A DNA stretch of 19,060 nucleotides from Cocleimonas sp. (GTDB lineage Bacteria; Pseudomonadota; Gammaproteobacteria; Thiotrichales; Thiotrichaceae): positions 1 through 19,060 of the forward strand of contig JAGLBQ010000018.1 in NCBI GenBank assembly GCA_023146675.1, written 5' to 3'. Under the pieces are notes generated by a model, which worked only from the letters and a program-made list of their open reading frames with translations, was not told the origin of the DNA and did not search any database. This document shows positions 1-8,186 of the stretch, piece by piece. Made by a program: the position numbers and the translations under genes. The stretch's first letter is position 1, and each line of letters opens with the position of its first letter.

Positions 1-579
1 TACAATAAATGCAATAATTAAGCTCTCTGTAAAAACATATGAAGCTGGAAATGCCAATATAGCCATAGCGTTTCTAATAAAAACCGACAGGTTTCTTTTG
101 GGCTTAACCTTCTTAGTGCGTTGAAAGTGTATATCCTTCGAGAAACGTTCTTTGACCTCTGGCCAAATAGCAGAAGGCGCTTCTTCGCCAAAGATATTTT
201 TATAACTTTCCAATGTTAATTTATATTGAAACTTAAATTTTTCACGCTCCTCTTCTCCTCCCTCTGTTGGCATATGGTGAAAGTGCTTGCCAAGTGTCTT
301 CGTACAAAGTTCACTCCAATAGGAATGACTATATAACATATGCAAATGCCATGCTTGATCAACAGAATCGGATGGCGTTACTTTATGATCTGTAAATACT
401 AATAAGACAATAAAGCGACGGTACTCTTCTAAGACGTTCTCTGCATGAGGTCTTTCCCATGCATTTTCGTCTGCAAGTCTATCTAAAAAACTAAAGGCCG
501 CGTCTTCATTCACAAATGGAAAAACAAGCAGCTTTTCGTATAAATTTTTAGCATCTTCATTTCTTATATTTAACATCAT
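1..579 (-). CDS. GRDP-like / TIGR04222-type membrane protein, 3' end outside window
   Basis: The frame is open from an ATG at 579 to the window edge (193 codons), so the C-terminus is missing. An AGAGGA ribosome binding site lies 5 nt before the first of two tandem ATGs. Residues about 45-140 contain the pattern D-x-VDQAWHLHMLYSHSYW, then GKHFHHMPTEGG, and later FGEEAPSAIWP. This matches the glycine-rich-domain-protein-like N-terminal module (DUF1399 type) that precedes the membrane region in TIGR04222 proteins. A basic stretch (about 153-162) is followed by a hydrophobic segment from about 168, the probable first transmembrane helix. The family has no established biochemical function; the conserved His/Trp residues suggest metal or ligand binding, which is inference. 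It is probably transcribed from its own promoter in 580-750. Family assignment is from motif memory, so moderately sure. Confidence 0.7.
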   Translation of the reverse strand, partial: MMLNIRNEDAKNLYEKLLVFPFVNEDAAFSFLDRLADENAWERPHAENVLEEYRRFIVLLVFTDHKVTPSDSVDQAWHLHMLYSHSYWSELCTKTLGKHFHHMPTEGGEEEREKFKFQYKLTLESYKNIFGEEAPSAIWPEVKERFSKDIHFQRTKKVKPKRNLSVFIRNAMAILAFPASYVFTESLIIAFIV

Positions 580-639
580 TATATCCTCTATTTTTTCTCC
601 AAATTACTTAAGGTTCATAGTGAAGGAAGTTATGAAACA

Positions 640-700
640 AAACTATTCGTAAGTTTACGTATAATATGCAGAGACATACCTACGTAAAAATACGTAGTAA
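640..700 (-). promoter_or_regulatory. Candidate promoter with TACGTA operator repeats
   Basis: The 171-bp gap 580-750 lies upstream of the GRDP-like gene and downstream of the response regulator gene. It holds a perfect 7-bp inverted repeat, CTACGTA-AAAA-TACGTAG (680-697), and a third TACGTA at 656-661. On the minus strand a TATTAT-like -10 lies around 662-667, so the palindrome would sit near the -35 region, a usual site for an activator. LuxR/NarL-type regulators bind short dyads of this kind, and one is encoded next door. The link to that regulator is inference. Confidence 0.4.
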
Positions 701-750
701 CCTACTTTTTAAATAGATGAAGGATGCTAAATAATTATTGAAGAAATACG

Positions 751-1389
751 CTAAATCAAGCCATGCTCTAAGGCATACTTTGTTAATCCTGCTGTTGTCG
801 TAACGCCTATTTTTTGCTTAATATTTTGACGATGTGTTTCAACTGTTCGAATAGAAATATTCAGCTGTTGGGCGGTGCTTTTATTACTCAAGCCATTCGC
901 GATATGAGATAAAACCACTGACTCTCTGGCTGTTAATGGTGAACTTTCGGCTGTTGGAACAAGGTTACTAAATTGTTGCTTTGAGGCGGTCACACTGAAA
1001 TAGGTTTTGCCTTCATCGATAATTTTGATAGCTTTTAACAACTCATCAAAAGAAACATCTTTAAGGACATAACCTGATGCGCCTGCTTGCATCAATTTTA
1101 GAATGTATTCAGGCTCATCATGCATACTGAGTATCAATACATTAATTTCAGGGGCTTCCTTAGAGAGTATTGCTGTTGCTTCAAGTCCTCCCATGACAGG
1201 CATGCCAATATCCATTAAGACAATATCAGGCTGTAATTCTTTGGATTTTTCAATTGCTATTAATCCATTTTCTGCATATCCCACAACCTCAATAGACTCT
1301 TCAAGTTGTAAATAGGCAGCAATACCATCACGCACTAACACATGATCATCGACCAGTAAAATACGGGTTTTTACTACTATGCTAGGCAT
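751..1389 (-). CDS. NarL/FixJ-family response regulator
   Basis: Two-domain transcriptional regulator, output partner of the adjacent kinase. The receiver domain has the acidic pair DD at 14-15, phospho-acceptor D60 in LMDIGMP, S88 at the switch position and K110 in GYVLKD. A C-terminal LuxR-type helix-turn-helix spans about 150-212 (LTARE, then SIRTVETHRQNI). I place the start at the ATG at 1389, giving 212 residues. GGAG lies 10 nt upstream, whereas a TTG at 1398 would be only 1 nt from it. The first 8 bp overlap the end of the kinase gene, which implies translational coupling. Target genes are unknown; the neighbouring TACGTA dyads are an obvious candidate. Family identity is secure. Confidence 0.93.
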   Translation of the reverse strand: MPSIVVKTRILLVDDHVLVRDGIAAYLQLEESIEVVGYAENGLIAIEKSKELQPDIVLMDIGMPVMGGLEATAILSKEAPEINVLILSMHDEPEYILKLMQAGASGYVLKDVSFDELLKAIKIIDEGKTYFSVTASKQQFSNLVPTAESSPLTARESVVLSHIANGLSNKSTAQQLNISIRTVETHRQNIKQKIGVTTTAGLTKYALEHGLI

Positions 1390-2722
1390 TTTTTTCAATC
1401 TCCACCGTAATTCTAGTTCCCTTATTCGGTGATGACATTAATTTAAAATCTCCACCAAGTAACTCAACTCGCTCACGCATATTTTTTAAACCAATTCCTG
1501 CTATTTTTCTTATTTTAGTTAAAGAAAACCCTATGCCATCATCATAAATATTAAGTATGACAAAGTGATTTTTTGATTTTATATTAATAAGCACATGCCG
1601 AGCTTGAGCATGCTTTTCTATATTATGAATGCTTTCCTGAACAACCCGATAAAGTGTAATTTCGATTTCATCAAGAATATCTCCCTCTACCTGATAATTT
1701 AACTTATAAAGAATACCAGTACGCTCTGTGAATTGATTTAATAAGTGTTCCAATGCTACTTGTAAACCCATTTCATCGAGTAAGCCAGGACGTAAATCAT
1801 GAGATATATGTCGAACTTCTTGAATCGCCTCATTTAAAGCATCCTTAGCTTCATCAAATTTATCCACAGAATAGGGTATCCCTCTTTTTTGTTGATAAGC
1901 CATCAGCTCAATTCGATGCTTTGCCGCCACTAATAGTTGGTTAATGCCATCATGCAACTCTCTAGCAAGCCTGCGCCGTTCATTGACTTGCAATAAAACA
2001 AACTCATGCGCTGTTTCACGTAACTGTTTATTTGCTAATTGCTTTTCGCGCCAATTAACCAGCAAACCAAGTAACACCGTACTGAGAATAGTGAGAGCCA
2101 AGAGGATGGTGAATGATTGACGAATATTACCTTTCACCTGATTTTCAATAAGAAGAATATCATGAGTTATATCATCAAGATAAAAACCCGTACCTAACAT
2201 CCACCCCCAACGATCAAGTTTTATGACGTAACTGGTTTTATCCTGATCTTTACCCGTAGAAGGTTTTACCCATCGATAGGTATGAAAGCCACCGCCATTA
2301 TTAGCCAGCTTCAATAAAGAACGAATAACATAATTACCTGTACTATCTTGTATATTAAAGAGATTTTCACCAACAATATGTTTTAAAATGGGATGAACAA
2401 GATTAGTACCCTTTTGATCATAAACAAAAAAATAGCCATCATCTTTGCCATATTTCAGCTGACTCAATAGATTTTTGACACGCTCTTGAGCACGCTTTTT
2501 ATTTGAATTTGGAGAATGAATAAGAGGCTGAATAGCCGCTTGGACTAGCTGAGTATAATTAACTACTTCTTTTTTTTTCGCATCAATTAATTGATCCCTA
2601 AAAATCTGCAATTCCTTGCTCGATAATTCATCCGTTTCATAACGAGAAAGAAACAACATACCTCCCGTAATCAACAGCAAGGGAATGAGTGCATATAATA
2701 TTATTCGGGATCGAAAAGACAT
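1382..2722 (-). CDS. Cache-domain sensor histidine kinase (HisKA_3 type)
   Basis: Membrane sensor kinase of the NarL/FixJ-partner class, 446 residues. A first transmembrane helix (about 7-25) and a second (about 203-225) flank a periplasmic single Cache domain. That domain holds GYFFVYDQKGTNLVHP near 96-111 and WGWMLGTGFYLDDI near 172-185, typical of sCache_2 small-molecule sensors. The cytoplasmic part has the dimerisation/phosphorylation motif RRRLARELHDG with phospho-acceptor H257, an N box around 363-372, G1 DDGIGF (394-399) and G2 GIGLKNMRERV (409-419). The start ATG has GAGG 6 nt upstream. It overlaps the response regulator by 8 bp. The ligand is not predictable; related Cache domains bind small carboxylates. 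All catalytic boxes look intact. Confidence 0.94.
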   Translation of the reverse strand: MSFRSRIILYALIPLLLITGGMLFLSRYETDELSSKELQIFRDQLIDAKKKEVVNYTQLVQAAIQPLIHSPNSNKKRAQERVKNLLSQLKYGKDDGYFFVYDQKGTNLVHPILKHIVGENLFNIQDSTGNYVIRSLLKLANNGGGFHTYRWVKPSTGKDQDKTSYVIKLDRWGWMLGTGFYLDDITHDILLIENQVKGNIRQSFTILLALTILSTVLLGLLVNWREKQLANKQLRETAHEFVLLQVNERRRLARELHDGINQLLVAAKHRIELMAYQQKRGIPYSVDKFDEAKDALNEAIQEVRHISHDLRPGLLDEMGLQVALEHLLNQFTERTGILYKLNYQVEGDILDEIEITLYRVVQESIHNIEKHAQARHVLINIKSKNHFVILNIYDDGIGFSLTKIRKIAGIGLKNMRERVELLGGDFKLMSSPNKGTRITVEIEKNA

Positions 2723-2881
2723 TGATTACCTCGTTGAATTCTCATAAGTAAGGAACAAGAAAATAATAACTTAAACAATCTACTCCATTTTACTAAGGAA
2801 CGTGCACGAAATAACGTCCCTAAGTTGATGCCCTCATGAGGCGCATAGTCTATTTTCACAAGAAAAATAATTTTTATAGCT

Positions 2882-3733
2882 TTATAAATCAAGCCATGTG
2901 CTAAATCCATTCGGCAAGGGTGTAACGGCTTTATCCATCGACCAGTGATTATCGTTGGCAATGACTTCAATTTGCTTTATACGGTTGTCTCCAGGCGGGT
3001 GTGTGATAAAAAAAGTGGGTTCTTTGATGGTCTCTTCATCACTTAAACTGCTGAGTAATTTAAATAGATCTGTTGAACCACTGGCATGCCCATAAATTTT
3101 CACTAATGCATTTAAGCCTTCAATATCAGAGGCAGTTTCCATATCGCGGCTAAATTTTAATTGGGTATACAACCCTGCTGTCCCCAATAAATTTATATCT
3201 GACTTCCCTAGTAATAAGAAAAAACCTGTTGAAATAGCTGCGGATTGACCAACAGAGCGTATTGGATCACGATGTTTTATATGTGCTATTTCATGCGCTA
3301 TCACCATGCTAATGGCATTTTCATTGTTTAGTTTAGAAAGCAATCCTTTGTAAAGAAAGATATGTCCGCCTAGTGTGGCAAAGGCATTTTCAATGTCTTC
3401 GTCGATATAATGCGGGTAAATCTCCATATCATCAGGTAAATCCATTGCATCACTGATATGTGCTGTTAGATTTTCTAGATAGAGTTGAATGTCAGCGCTA
3501 TCATTTTCACTGACGGGGAACTCATATTGGGACGCTAACTGAACTTCTTTGTCGAAGGGGATTAAGGAGGCGAGATAATCACCTGATTTAGCAAGTAGCC
3601 AAGCACTAAGCACGAGGATAATTGCAATGGCACTAAATAGTTTTATAAAGGTGGATAGAGGATGTGATGCGGAAGTGTTAATCCCTTCTGGAATCTCAGG
3701 GTTGGTATAAAAGGCTTGTTGCTTTTTATTCAT
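2882..3733 (-). CDS. Membrane-anchored M48-family zinc metallopeptidase
   Basis: Probable envelope protein quality-control protease, 283 residues. One transmembrane helix (about 29-48) anchors the protein, with the catalytic domain probably in the periplasm. The zinc motif HEIAH (147-151) provides two His ligands and the catalytic Glu. SRDMETASDIEG supplies the third ligand, E199, with the family's D203. A C-terminal THPPGDNRI segment (244-252), typical of M48 proteins, is present. There is no lipobox, so it is not a LoiP/YcaL-type lipoprotein. A 10-bp palindrome (CGAGTACTCG, 3736-3745) lies at the ribosome binding site, which is otherwise weak. The gene follows lepB on the same strand after a 121-bp gap holding a hairpin, so it may have its own promoter. 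Confidence 0.9.
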   Translation of the reverse strand: MNKKQQAFYTNPEIPEGINTSASHPLSTFIKLFSAIAIILVLSAWLLAKSGDYLASLIPFDKEVQLASQYEFPVSENDSADIQLYLENLTAHISDAMDLPDDMEIYPHYIDEDIENAFATLGGHIFLYKGLLSKLNNENAISMVIAHEIAHIKHRDPIRSVGQSAAISTGFFLLLGKSDINLLGTAGLYTQLKFSRDMETASDIEGLNALVKIYGHASGSTDLFKLLSSLSDEETIKEPTFFITHPPGDNRIKQIEVIANDNHWSMDKAVTPLPNGFSTWLDL

Positions 3734-3793
3734 TGCGAGTACTCGTGGATAAACGATAGTGCATCTGCACCTTTGTTTACCATTACTTTTTAA

Positions 3794-3835
3794 AGGAAGA
3801 ACGCTTCAATAGTCTAGCATTAAATGGTTCTTCCT
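3794..3835 (-). terminator. Hairpin between lepB and the M48 gene, possible terminator
   Basis: A perfect 9-bp inverted repeat, AGGAAGAAC (3794-3802) and GTTCTTCCT (3827-3835), has a 24-nt loop. On the minus strand it lies just after lepB and is followed by TTTAAAAAG, a weak U tract. It would be an attenuating or partial terminator between lepB and the peptidase gene. The long loop and poor U run limit confidence. Confidence 0.4.
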
Positions 3836-3854
3836 AAAAAAGGTGTTTGTAGTT

Positions 3855-4541
3855 CTATTTTAGCATTTCAAAAAAACGTTCCAGTCGAGGTTTAAAACTC
3901 TCTTTAGTATTTAAAGAGAGCAATATTCGTGTGGCATGACCACGAATTTCTGAGCGTGGAATTAGTCCATAATAACGTGAATCAGCGCTATTATCACGGT
4001 TATCACCCATCATAAAATATTGATCTTTTGGAATAGTAATGGGACCATAATTTTTCATAGCAGGATTATAATGCTCTGGTTTTATCTGCATGACATGCAT
4101 TAAATTACCTAATGATTCAAGCATATAGGCTCCCTCTTCTTTATCACCTTCACGTAAGGGTTCTAATTTAGGATCGTATAGCTTTGAGTAATTAGCAAGT
4201 TTACCGTTGATATACAGTTGGTTTCTTTTAATTTGAACCGTCTCACCTGGCAATCCAATAAGGCGCTTGATCATGCGCTTATCAGCAGCTTTAGAGGTGA
4301 AAACAATAATATCACCCCGCTCAGGTTCCCCTAAGCGTGCTAAAGAAATATCAGTGAAAGGAATTTGTAAGTCATACGCCAACTTGTTCTCCCAAATGAC
4401 ATCGCCTTCGAGAATGGTTGGTTTCATTGACCCTGTAGGCACAGGATGCCAGTCGGCAATTGCACCACGGAAGATAAACAGAAATGAAATAAAGATTAAA
4501 AAAGTTTTATTATTATTAATAATTGAAATTAGCTTATTCAT
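3855..4541 (-). CDS. lepB: Signal peptidase I
   Basis: Cleaves signal peptides from exported proteins at the outer face of the inner membrane, 228 residues. The catalytic Ser38 lies in PTGSMKPT, directly after a single N-terminal transmembrane helix (about 12-28). The general base is Lys92 in RMIKRLIGLPGE. The conserved box GDNRDNSADSR lies at 179-189. It has one membrane helix, unlike the two of Escherichia coli LepB, and is shorter than that enzyme. An AAGG lies about 11 nt before the ATG. It follows gshA by 47 bp on the same strand and is probably co-transcribed with it. It is not next to lepA or rnc as is common in relatives, so this may be an additional copy. Confidence 0.95.
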   Translation of the reverse strand: MNKLISIINNNKTFLIFISFLFIFRGAIADWHPVPTGSMKPTILEGDVIWENKLAYDLQIPFTDISLARLGEPERGDIIVFTSKAADKRMIKRLIGLPGETVQIKRNQLYINGKLANYSKLYDPKLEPLREGDKEEGAYMLESLGNLMHVMQIKPEHYNPAMKNYGPITIPKDQYFMMGDNRDNSADSRYYGLIPRSEIRGHATRILLSLNTKESFKPRLERFFEMLK

Positions 4542-4588
4542 GATATTGGGGGCCTTATCATTTGTTGTTATTATTGGGGTTAATCTAA

Positions 4589-6169
4589 CTAACTGTCAAA
4601 ATAATGCCTGAGGAAACTATCAAAGTTTACATCATCATTTGCTTCAACTTTTTGCTGTTCTAAAATTGACTCCTCAGCTTGTTGGGTAAACTTCTTTTGG
4701 GAAGCGTCGCTCAACCCACGTTCTAAGAAATAACGACGATGTGCATCAGATTGGCTTTGTGCAAATGCAAAGTAACTATCGTGCTTGCTCATTAGCTCAT
4801 CCAACACACGTGCTGAGGGTGTGAGTTCGGAGTGTTCAAAAAGTTCCATTTGATGCTTGAGTGCTGACACATAACAAGTATCTGCATGAACTTTATTGAG
4901 TAACTCAGCCACAGGCATCATAGCGTCTAGTAATTCAGAACCCCATGATTTAAGTGTGCATTTTTTATTATTATAGCTCAGTTCAAGATTGGGTTTACGT
5001 CCAAAATGAGCCACTAATGATTGATTCTCATCGATTTCTTTTTGTTCTTTTTTATCAATTTTAGGACTTTGTTGCAAGAGACAAAAGAGCATAAACACTT
5101 CTAAAAAGAAAAGTTGTTTATGGGTAATCCCAGCGGGATGGAAGGGGTTTATATCCACCGATCGCAACTCTACATAGCGAATACCACGGTCACTGAGCGC
5201 ATCAATGGGCTTCTCAAAACAATCCAGAATTTGCTTAGGTCTAACCGTACTGTAGTATTCATTTTCAATCTGCAATAAATTGGCATTTAATTGACGATAT
5301 TCACCATCCACTTTAATACCAATGTCTTCATACGCTGCATGAGGCGTATTAATAGCGTAGCGCAAACTGTCCACATATTGTTCTATTGTGTCATAATTAG
5401 CCTTAATGCCCGCTTTACTCTCTTTACGGTTTGTATAACCAATATCGCCCATCCGTAATGAGGTTCCCCAAGGCTCATAATAGGTATTGTTATTATGAAT
5501 TTTCATACTATCTAGCTTAGGAATACCGCTTAGAAAGGTTTTACAGATGGCAGGAGAAGAGCCAAAAAGATAAGGAATCAACCAACCGTAGCGTTGGATA
5601 TTTCTAATCATTCCCATATAGCTATGATTAATAAAGCCTTGCTCAGTGCGTTTTTGTTGATCTTCTATTCGCTGATAAGCAGACCAAAAGTTTTTGCCAA
5701 ACGAGTGATTAAAATGAATACCTGCAATCACTTGCATCATTTTGCCATAGCGCCATGCTAACCCCTGACGATAGACATGCTTCATTTTACCGCCTGTCGA
5801 ATTGCCATATTCAGCAATCTTAATATCATCCTCACCGCGAATAATGCAGGGCATACTGCTCGTCCACAACAATTCATCATCGAGCTGCTGATAGACAAAA
5901 GATTCAACCTCTTGTAAAAAATCCAGAGATTTATAGCCACGATCACAAGGAGGCGTAATTAACTCCAGTAATGCCTCTGCATAATCCGTAGTAATCCAAG
6001 GGTTTTTTAATGCAGAACCTAGCACCTTAGGGTGCTCTGTTTGCGCTATATGTCCTTTGGTATCTACGCGCAAACTCTCTTTTTCTAACCCTGTTTGCGA
6101 GTCTCTTAGTAGCTCTTTACTATTGCTTTTTTCGATATTTTGTAGACGTTTGTTAAGTACGGTATACAA
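4589..6169 (-). CDS. gshA: Glutamate-cysteine ligase (enteric type)
   Basis: First, rate-limiting step of glutathione synthesis: ATP-dependent joining of the glutamate gamma-carboxyl to cysteine, in the cytoplasm. The 526-residue length is close to the 518 of the E. coli enzyme. Family markers are GLEKESLRV (27-35), YGNSTGGKMKHVYRQGLAWRYG (in the region about 122-143), GIHFNHSF and RYVELRSVDINPF. The start is an unusual TTG at 6169, supported by GAGG 7 nt upstream; there is no nearby in-frame ATG that keeps the conserved N-terminus. A TATAAT-like -10 lies at 6205-6210 on the minus strand. The gene is divergent from the DUF2279 gene and leads a possible gshA-lepB unit. Confidence 0.96.
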   Translation of the reverse strand: MYTVLNKRLQNIEKSNSKELLRDSQTGLEKESLRVDTKGHIAQTEHPKVLGSALKNPWITTDYAEALLELITPPCDRGYKSLDFLQEVESFVYQQLDDELLWTSSMPCIIRGEDDIKIAEYGNSTGGKMKHVYRQGLAWRYGKMMQVIAGIHFNHSFGKNFWSAYQRIEDQQKRTEQGFINHSYMGMIRNIQRYGWLIPYLFGSSPAICKTFLSGIPKLDSMKIHNNNTYYEPWGTSLRMGDIGYTNRKESKAGIKANYDTIEQYVDSLRYAINTPHAAYEDIGIKVDGEYRQLNANLLQIENEYYSTVRPKQILDCFEKPIDALSDRGIRYVELRSVDINPFHPAGITHKQLFFLEVFMLFCLLQQSPKIDKKEQKEIDENQSLVAHFGRKPNLELSYNNKKCTLKSWGSELLDAMMPVAELLNKVHADTCYVSALKHQMELFEHSELTPSARVLDELMSKHDSYFAFAQSQSDAHRRYFLERGLSDASQKKFTQQAEESILEQQKVEANDDVNFDSFLRHYFDS

Positions 6170-6204
6170 CAGTCAACCTCTATTATAATTAACGGGGAAG
6201 CTAG

Positions 6205-6210
6205 ATTATA
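6205..6210 (-). promoter_or_regulatory. Candidate -10 box for gshA
   Basis: A perfect TATAAT on the minus strand lies about 36 nt before the TTG start of gshA. A TTGTCA resembling a -35 box lies 13 bp upstream, too close for a standard spacer, so the -35 element is unclear. Confidence 0.4.
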
Positions 6211-6276
6211 TCTAATTTAGGGGTGACAAGTTTAGTTACCTGATGAAATATAGGGTACAAATCCTAGCATCTAGAC

Positions 6277-6318
6277 CCTGCAAGTGTTCGTGCAGGAAAT
6301 TTTTATACTGGTTATAAT
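6277..6318 (+). promoter_or_regulatory. Promoter region with hairpin upstream of DUF2279 gene
   Basis: A TATAAT at 6313-6318 lies 39 nt before the ATG at 6357 and is a good -10 box. Just upstream is a 6-bp inverted repeat, CCTGCA (6277-6282) and TGCAGG (6291-6296), followed by AAATTTTTAT. The dyad overlaps the expected -35 position, so it could be an operator. Alternatively it is a short terminator insulating the divergent genes. Confidence 0.4.
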
Positions 6319-6356
6319 AACGTTTTATCCATCAATTTTGACCTAAGGAATACGTC

Positions 6357-7235
6357 ATGCCTCATATAATAAAAACAATAATAGTTTGCTTGCTACTTGC
6401 ATCCTCTGTTTGCCATGCAGAATCGGTAAGTGACTCAAACAAAACCCTCACGATTAGTGACGCAGCAAAAGAGTTGAAATGGGAGTTAGGTGGGTTAACG
6501 GGTGGAATTTTATACTTAGGTTTACAAGAATGGGATTGGGGAAGCTCCTCCTTCAAGTTTAATGATGAGAGCTGGTTTGGCATGAAGACAGGCAGTGGCG
6601 GTGCAGATAAATTAGGGCATCTCTACTCTACTTATTTAATGGATGAGTTTCTAACCGATCGTCTTTATCAAAAAACAGGCAACCTTAACGATGCGGCGTT
6701 AAAAGGTGCTATTTTTTCAGGAGGCTTAATGCTATTAGTTGAAACCTTTGACGGGGTTTCTTCTGATCATGGCTTCTCCTACGAAGATCTTATTATGAAT
6801 GGCACAGGAATTGGCATTTCCTATCTAAAAAATACCGTTCCAGGATTAAGAAATAAGTTGGACTTACGCGTTGAATATCACAAAAGCAAAGCGGATAAAG
6901 GTCACCCCATTACTGATTACACAGGCTATAACTACTCTGCGGTATTAAAATTAGGTGGCTTTAAAGCATTACGAACTAACCCTTTAAAATACGTTGAATT
7001 ACAGCTTGGCTATCACACCGAAGGTTTTAAAAGAGACGATAAACCTTACTTTAAGAAAAAGAAGGCTGAACTCTATGCGGGTATAGGGTTAGATTTGACA
7101 GAGGTGCTTTTTAAACCCTTAAAGAAGCGAACCGATAGTGAGCTGGTTGATTATGCTGATACTTTCTTCCGTTATTATCAAATGCCAGGAATTTATACTA
7201 CCGCTTCCTTACAAACGCGTGAGCAGGATTTATAA
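6357..7235 (+). CDS. DUF2279 (YfiM-like) secreted protein
   Basis: A 292-residue exported protein of unknown function. A signal peptide (1-21) ends in CHA before ES and is cut by signal peptidase I; there is no lipobox. The core contains WFGMKTGSGGADKLGHLY (about 73-90), the D-K-x-GH signature of DUF2279/YfiM proteins, then hydrophobic glycine-rich stretches (about 112-128 and 146-158). The C-terminal third alternates polar and hydrophobic residues and is rich in Tyr and Gly, suggesting beta strands near the outer membrane (inference). TAAGGA lies 7 nt before the ATG. The gene stands alone and is followed by a terminator. E. coli YfiM is a lipoprotein and shorter, so the C-terminal extension here is extra. 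Confidence 0.8.
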   Translation: MPHIIKTIIVCLLLASSVCHAESVSDSNKTLTISDAAKELKWELGGLTGGILYLGLQEWDWGSSSFKFNDESWFGMKTGSGGADKLGHLYSTYLMDEFLTDRLYQKTGNLNDAALKGAIFSGGLMLLVETFDGVSSDHGFSYEDLIMNGTGIGISYLKNTVPGLRNKLDLRVEYHKSKADKGHPITDYTGYNYSAVLKLGGFKALRTNPLKYVELQLGYHTEGFKRDDKPYFKKKKAELYAGIGLDLTEVLFKPLKKRTDSELVDYADTFFRYYQMPGIYTTASLQTREQDL

Positions 7236-7283
7236 CAACAGAAAGAGGAGCGCTCTTCAAACACCATTATGCATCATCAAGCA

Positions 7284-7309
7284 AGGCTAAAGGAAAGCCT
7301 GTTTTTCTT
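7284..7309 (+). terminator. Rho-independent terminator after DUF2279 gene
   Basis: AGGCT (7284-7288) and AGCCT (7296-7300) form a 5-bp stem with a 7-nt loop, followed by GTTTTTCTT. The stem is short but the U tract is good. It lies 49 nt after the stop codon. Confidence 0.55.
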
Positions 7310-7376
7310 ACTTAAATCCCTTGCAACTCACTGGCTTATTCCGTAGCTTGCAGTATTTTAAAATAAGGATAAGCAA

Positions 7377-8186
7377 ATGTTCTTTAGACTGTTTACAATC
7401 ATCTTTTTATGTGCATTTTTCAGCACATCAGTGGTAGCAAAAGACTGCGCTCAATATCGTGCTCAATATAACTGTCCCACAGATAAACGTTTTAAGCTTC
7501 ATCTAAGCTTTGATGATGGCGTTGGCAGTGTGACACCGCAAATTTTAGATGTCTTAAAGCGTGAGAAGATCCCTGCCACCTTTTTTGTGTTGGGAAATAA
7601 AGTGGATTGTCAGCCGCACCGTAAAGCCTGCGGAAATGACTACAAGCGTAACCCAAAAAGCTGTCAATCATTGCAGCTATGCCAGCAACGTCGTCAAACA
7701 TTGAAGCGGATCAAACGCGAGGGACATTTAATCGGCTCGCATAGTTATCAACATTTTCATCACTCCAAATTAGCCCCTGCCGAATTACAACAAGCCATTG
7801 TGCGCTCTAAAAAAATCTTACAACCTTTCTTTAGCACTAAACCCATTCCATTTCGCTTGCCTTATGGCGATGGTTGGTACAATCAAAAAGAGAAGCCACA
7901 GGTAATGAAGGCATTAAAGCAACATGGTTTTACTCATATTGGCTGGGAAATGTCGGGGTATGATTGGAATAAGCAAAACCAGCAGGGTACTAAAATCCTT
8001 GATAATGTTATGAAACAAATGTGCTCAGGTCGTAATGGCACTGCCTTGCTCCATGATGGTGTCTTTGAAAATGAACATGAGGGACGGATTTTTACAGGCA
8101 AGCATTTAGCAGAGTGGATTCCTGTTTTACGTTGCGTGGCAGATTTTGTACCGCTAAGCTATTTCAAAAAGGAATTGAAACACTAA
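7377..8186 (+). CDS. Secreted polysaccharide deacetylase (NodB-type, CE4)
   Basis: Predicted zinc-dependent deacetylase acting on N- or O-acetylated glycans outside the cytoplasm, 269 residues. A signal peptide spans about 1-21 (ending VVA before KD). Catalytic motifs are in order: FDDG (45-48) with base D46 and metal ligand D47; HSYQH with metal ligands H122 and H126; RLPYGDG (160-166); and LLHDG (224-228) with H226. Unusually, residues 78-103 form an insert with four cysteines (C78, C85, C96, C102) between motifs 1 and 2. With C24, C33, C216 and C253 the mature protein has eight cysteines, enough for four disulfides. AAGGA lies 7 nt before the ATG. The stop codon overlaps the start of the Nudix gene (TAATG). 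Confidence 0.9.
   Translation: MFFRLFTIIFLCAFFSTSVVAKDCAQYRAQYNCPTDKRFKLHLSFDDGVGSVTPQILDVLKREKIPATFFVLGNKVDCQPHRKACGNDYKRNPKSCQSLQLCQQRRQTLKRIKREGHLIGSHSYQHFHHSKLAPAELQQAIVRSKKILQPFFSTKPIPFRLPYGDGWYNQKEKPQVMKALKQHGFTHIGWEMSGYDWNKQNQQGTKILDNVMKQMCSGRNGTALLHDGVFENEHEGRIFTGKHLAEWIPVLRCVADFVPLSYFKKELKH

Noticed and set aside
2701..2970. 89-residue minus-strand frame between the kinase and M48 genes
   Set aside because: Overlaps the M48 C-terminus and the kinase start in another frame; no protein-like features. The gap instead holds small dyads (CCTCATGAGG near 2831).
4267..4611. 114-residue plus-strand frame over lepB
   Set aside because: Antisense to the catalytic part of LepB; no recognisable domain or ribosome binding site.
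8114..8185. 24-residue extension of the Nudix protein
   Set aside because: Lies inside the deacetylase gene in another frame; the Nudix fold starts at the ATG at 8186.
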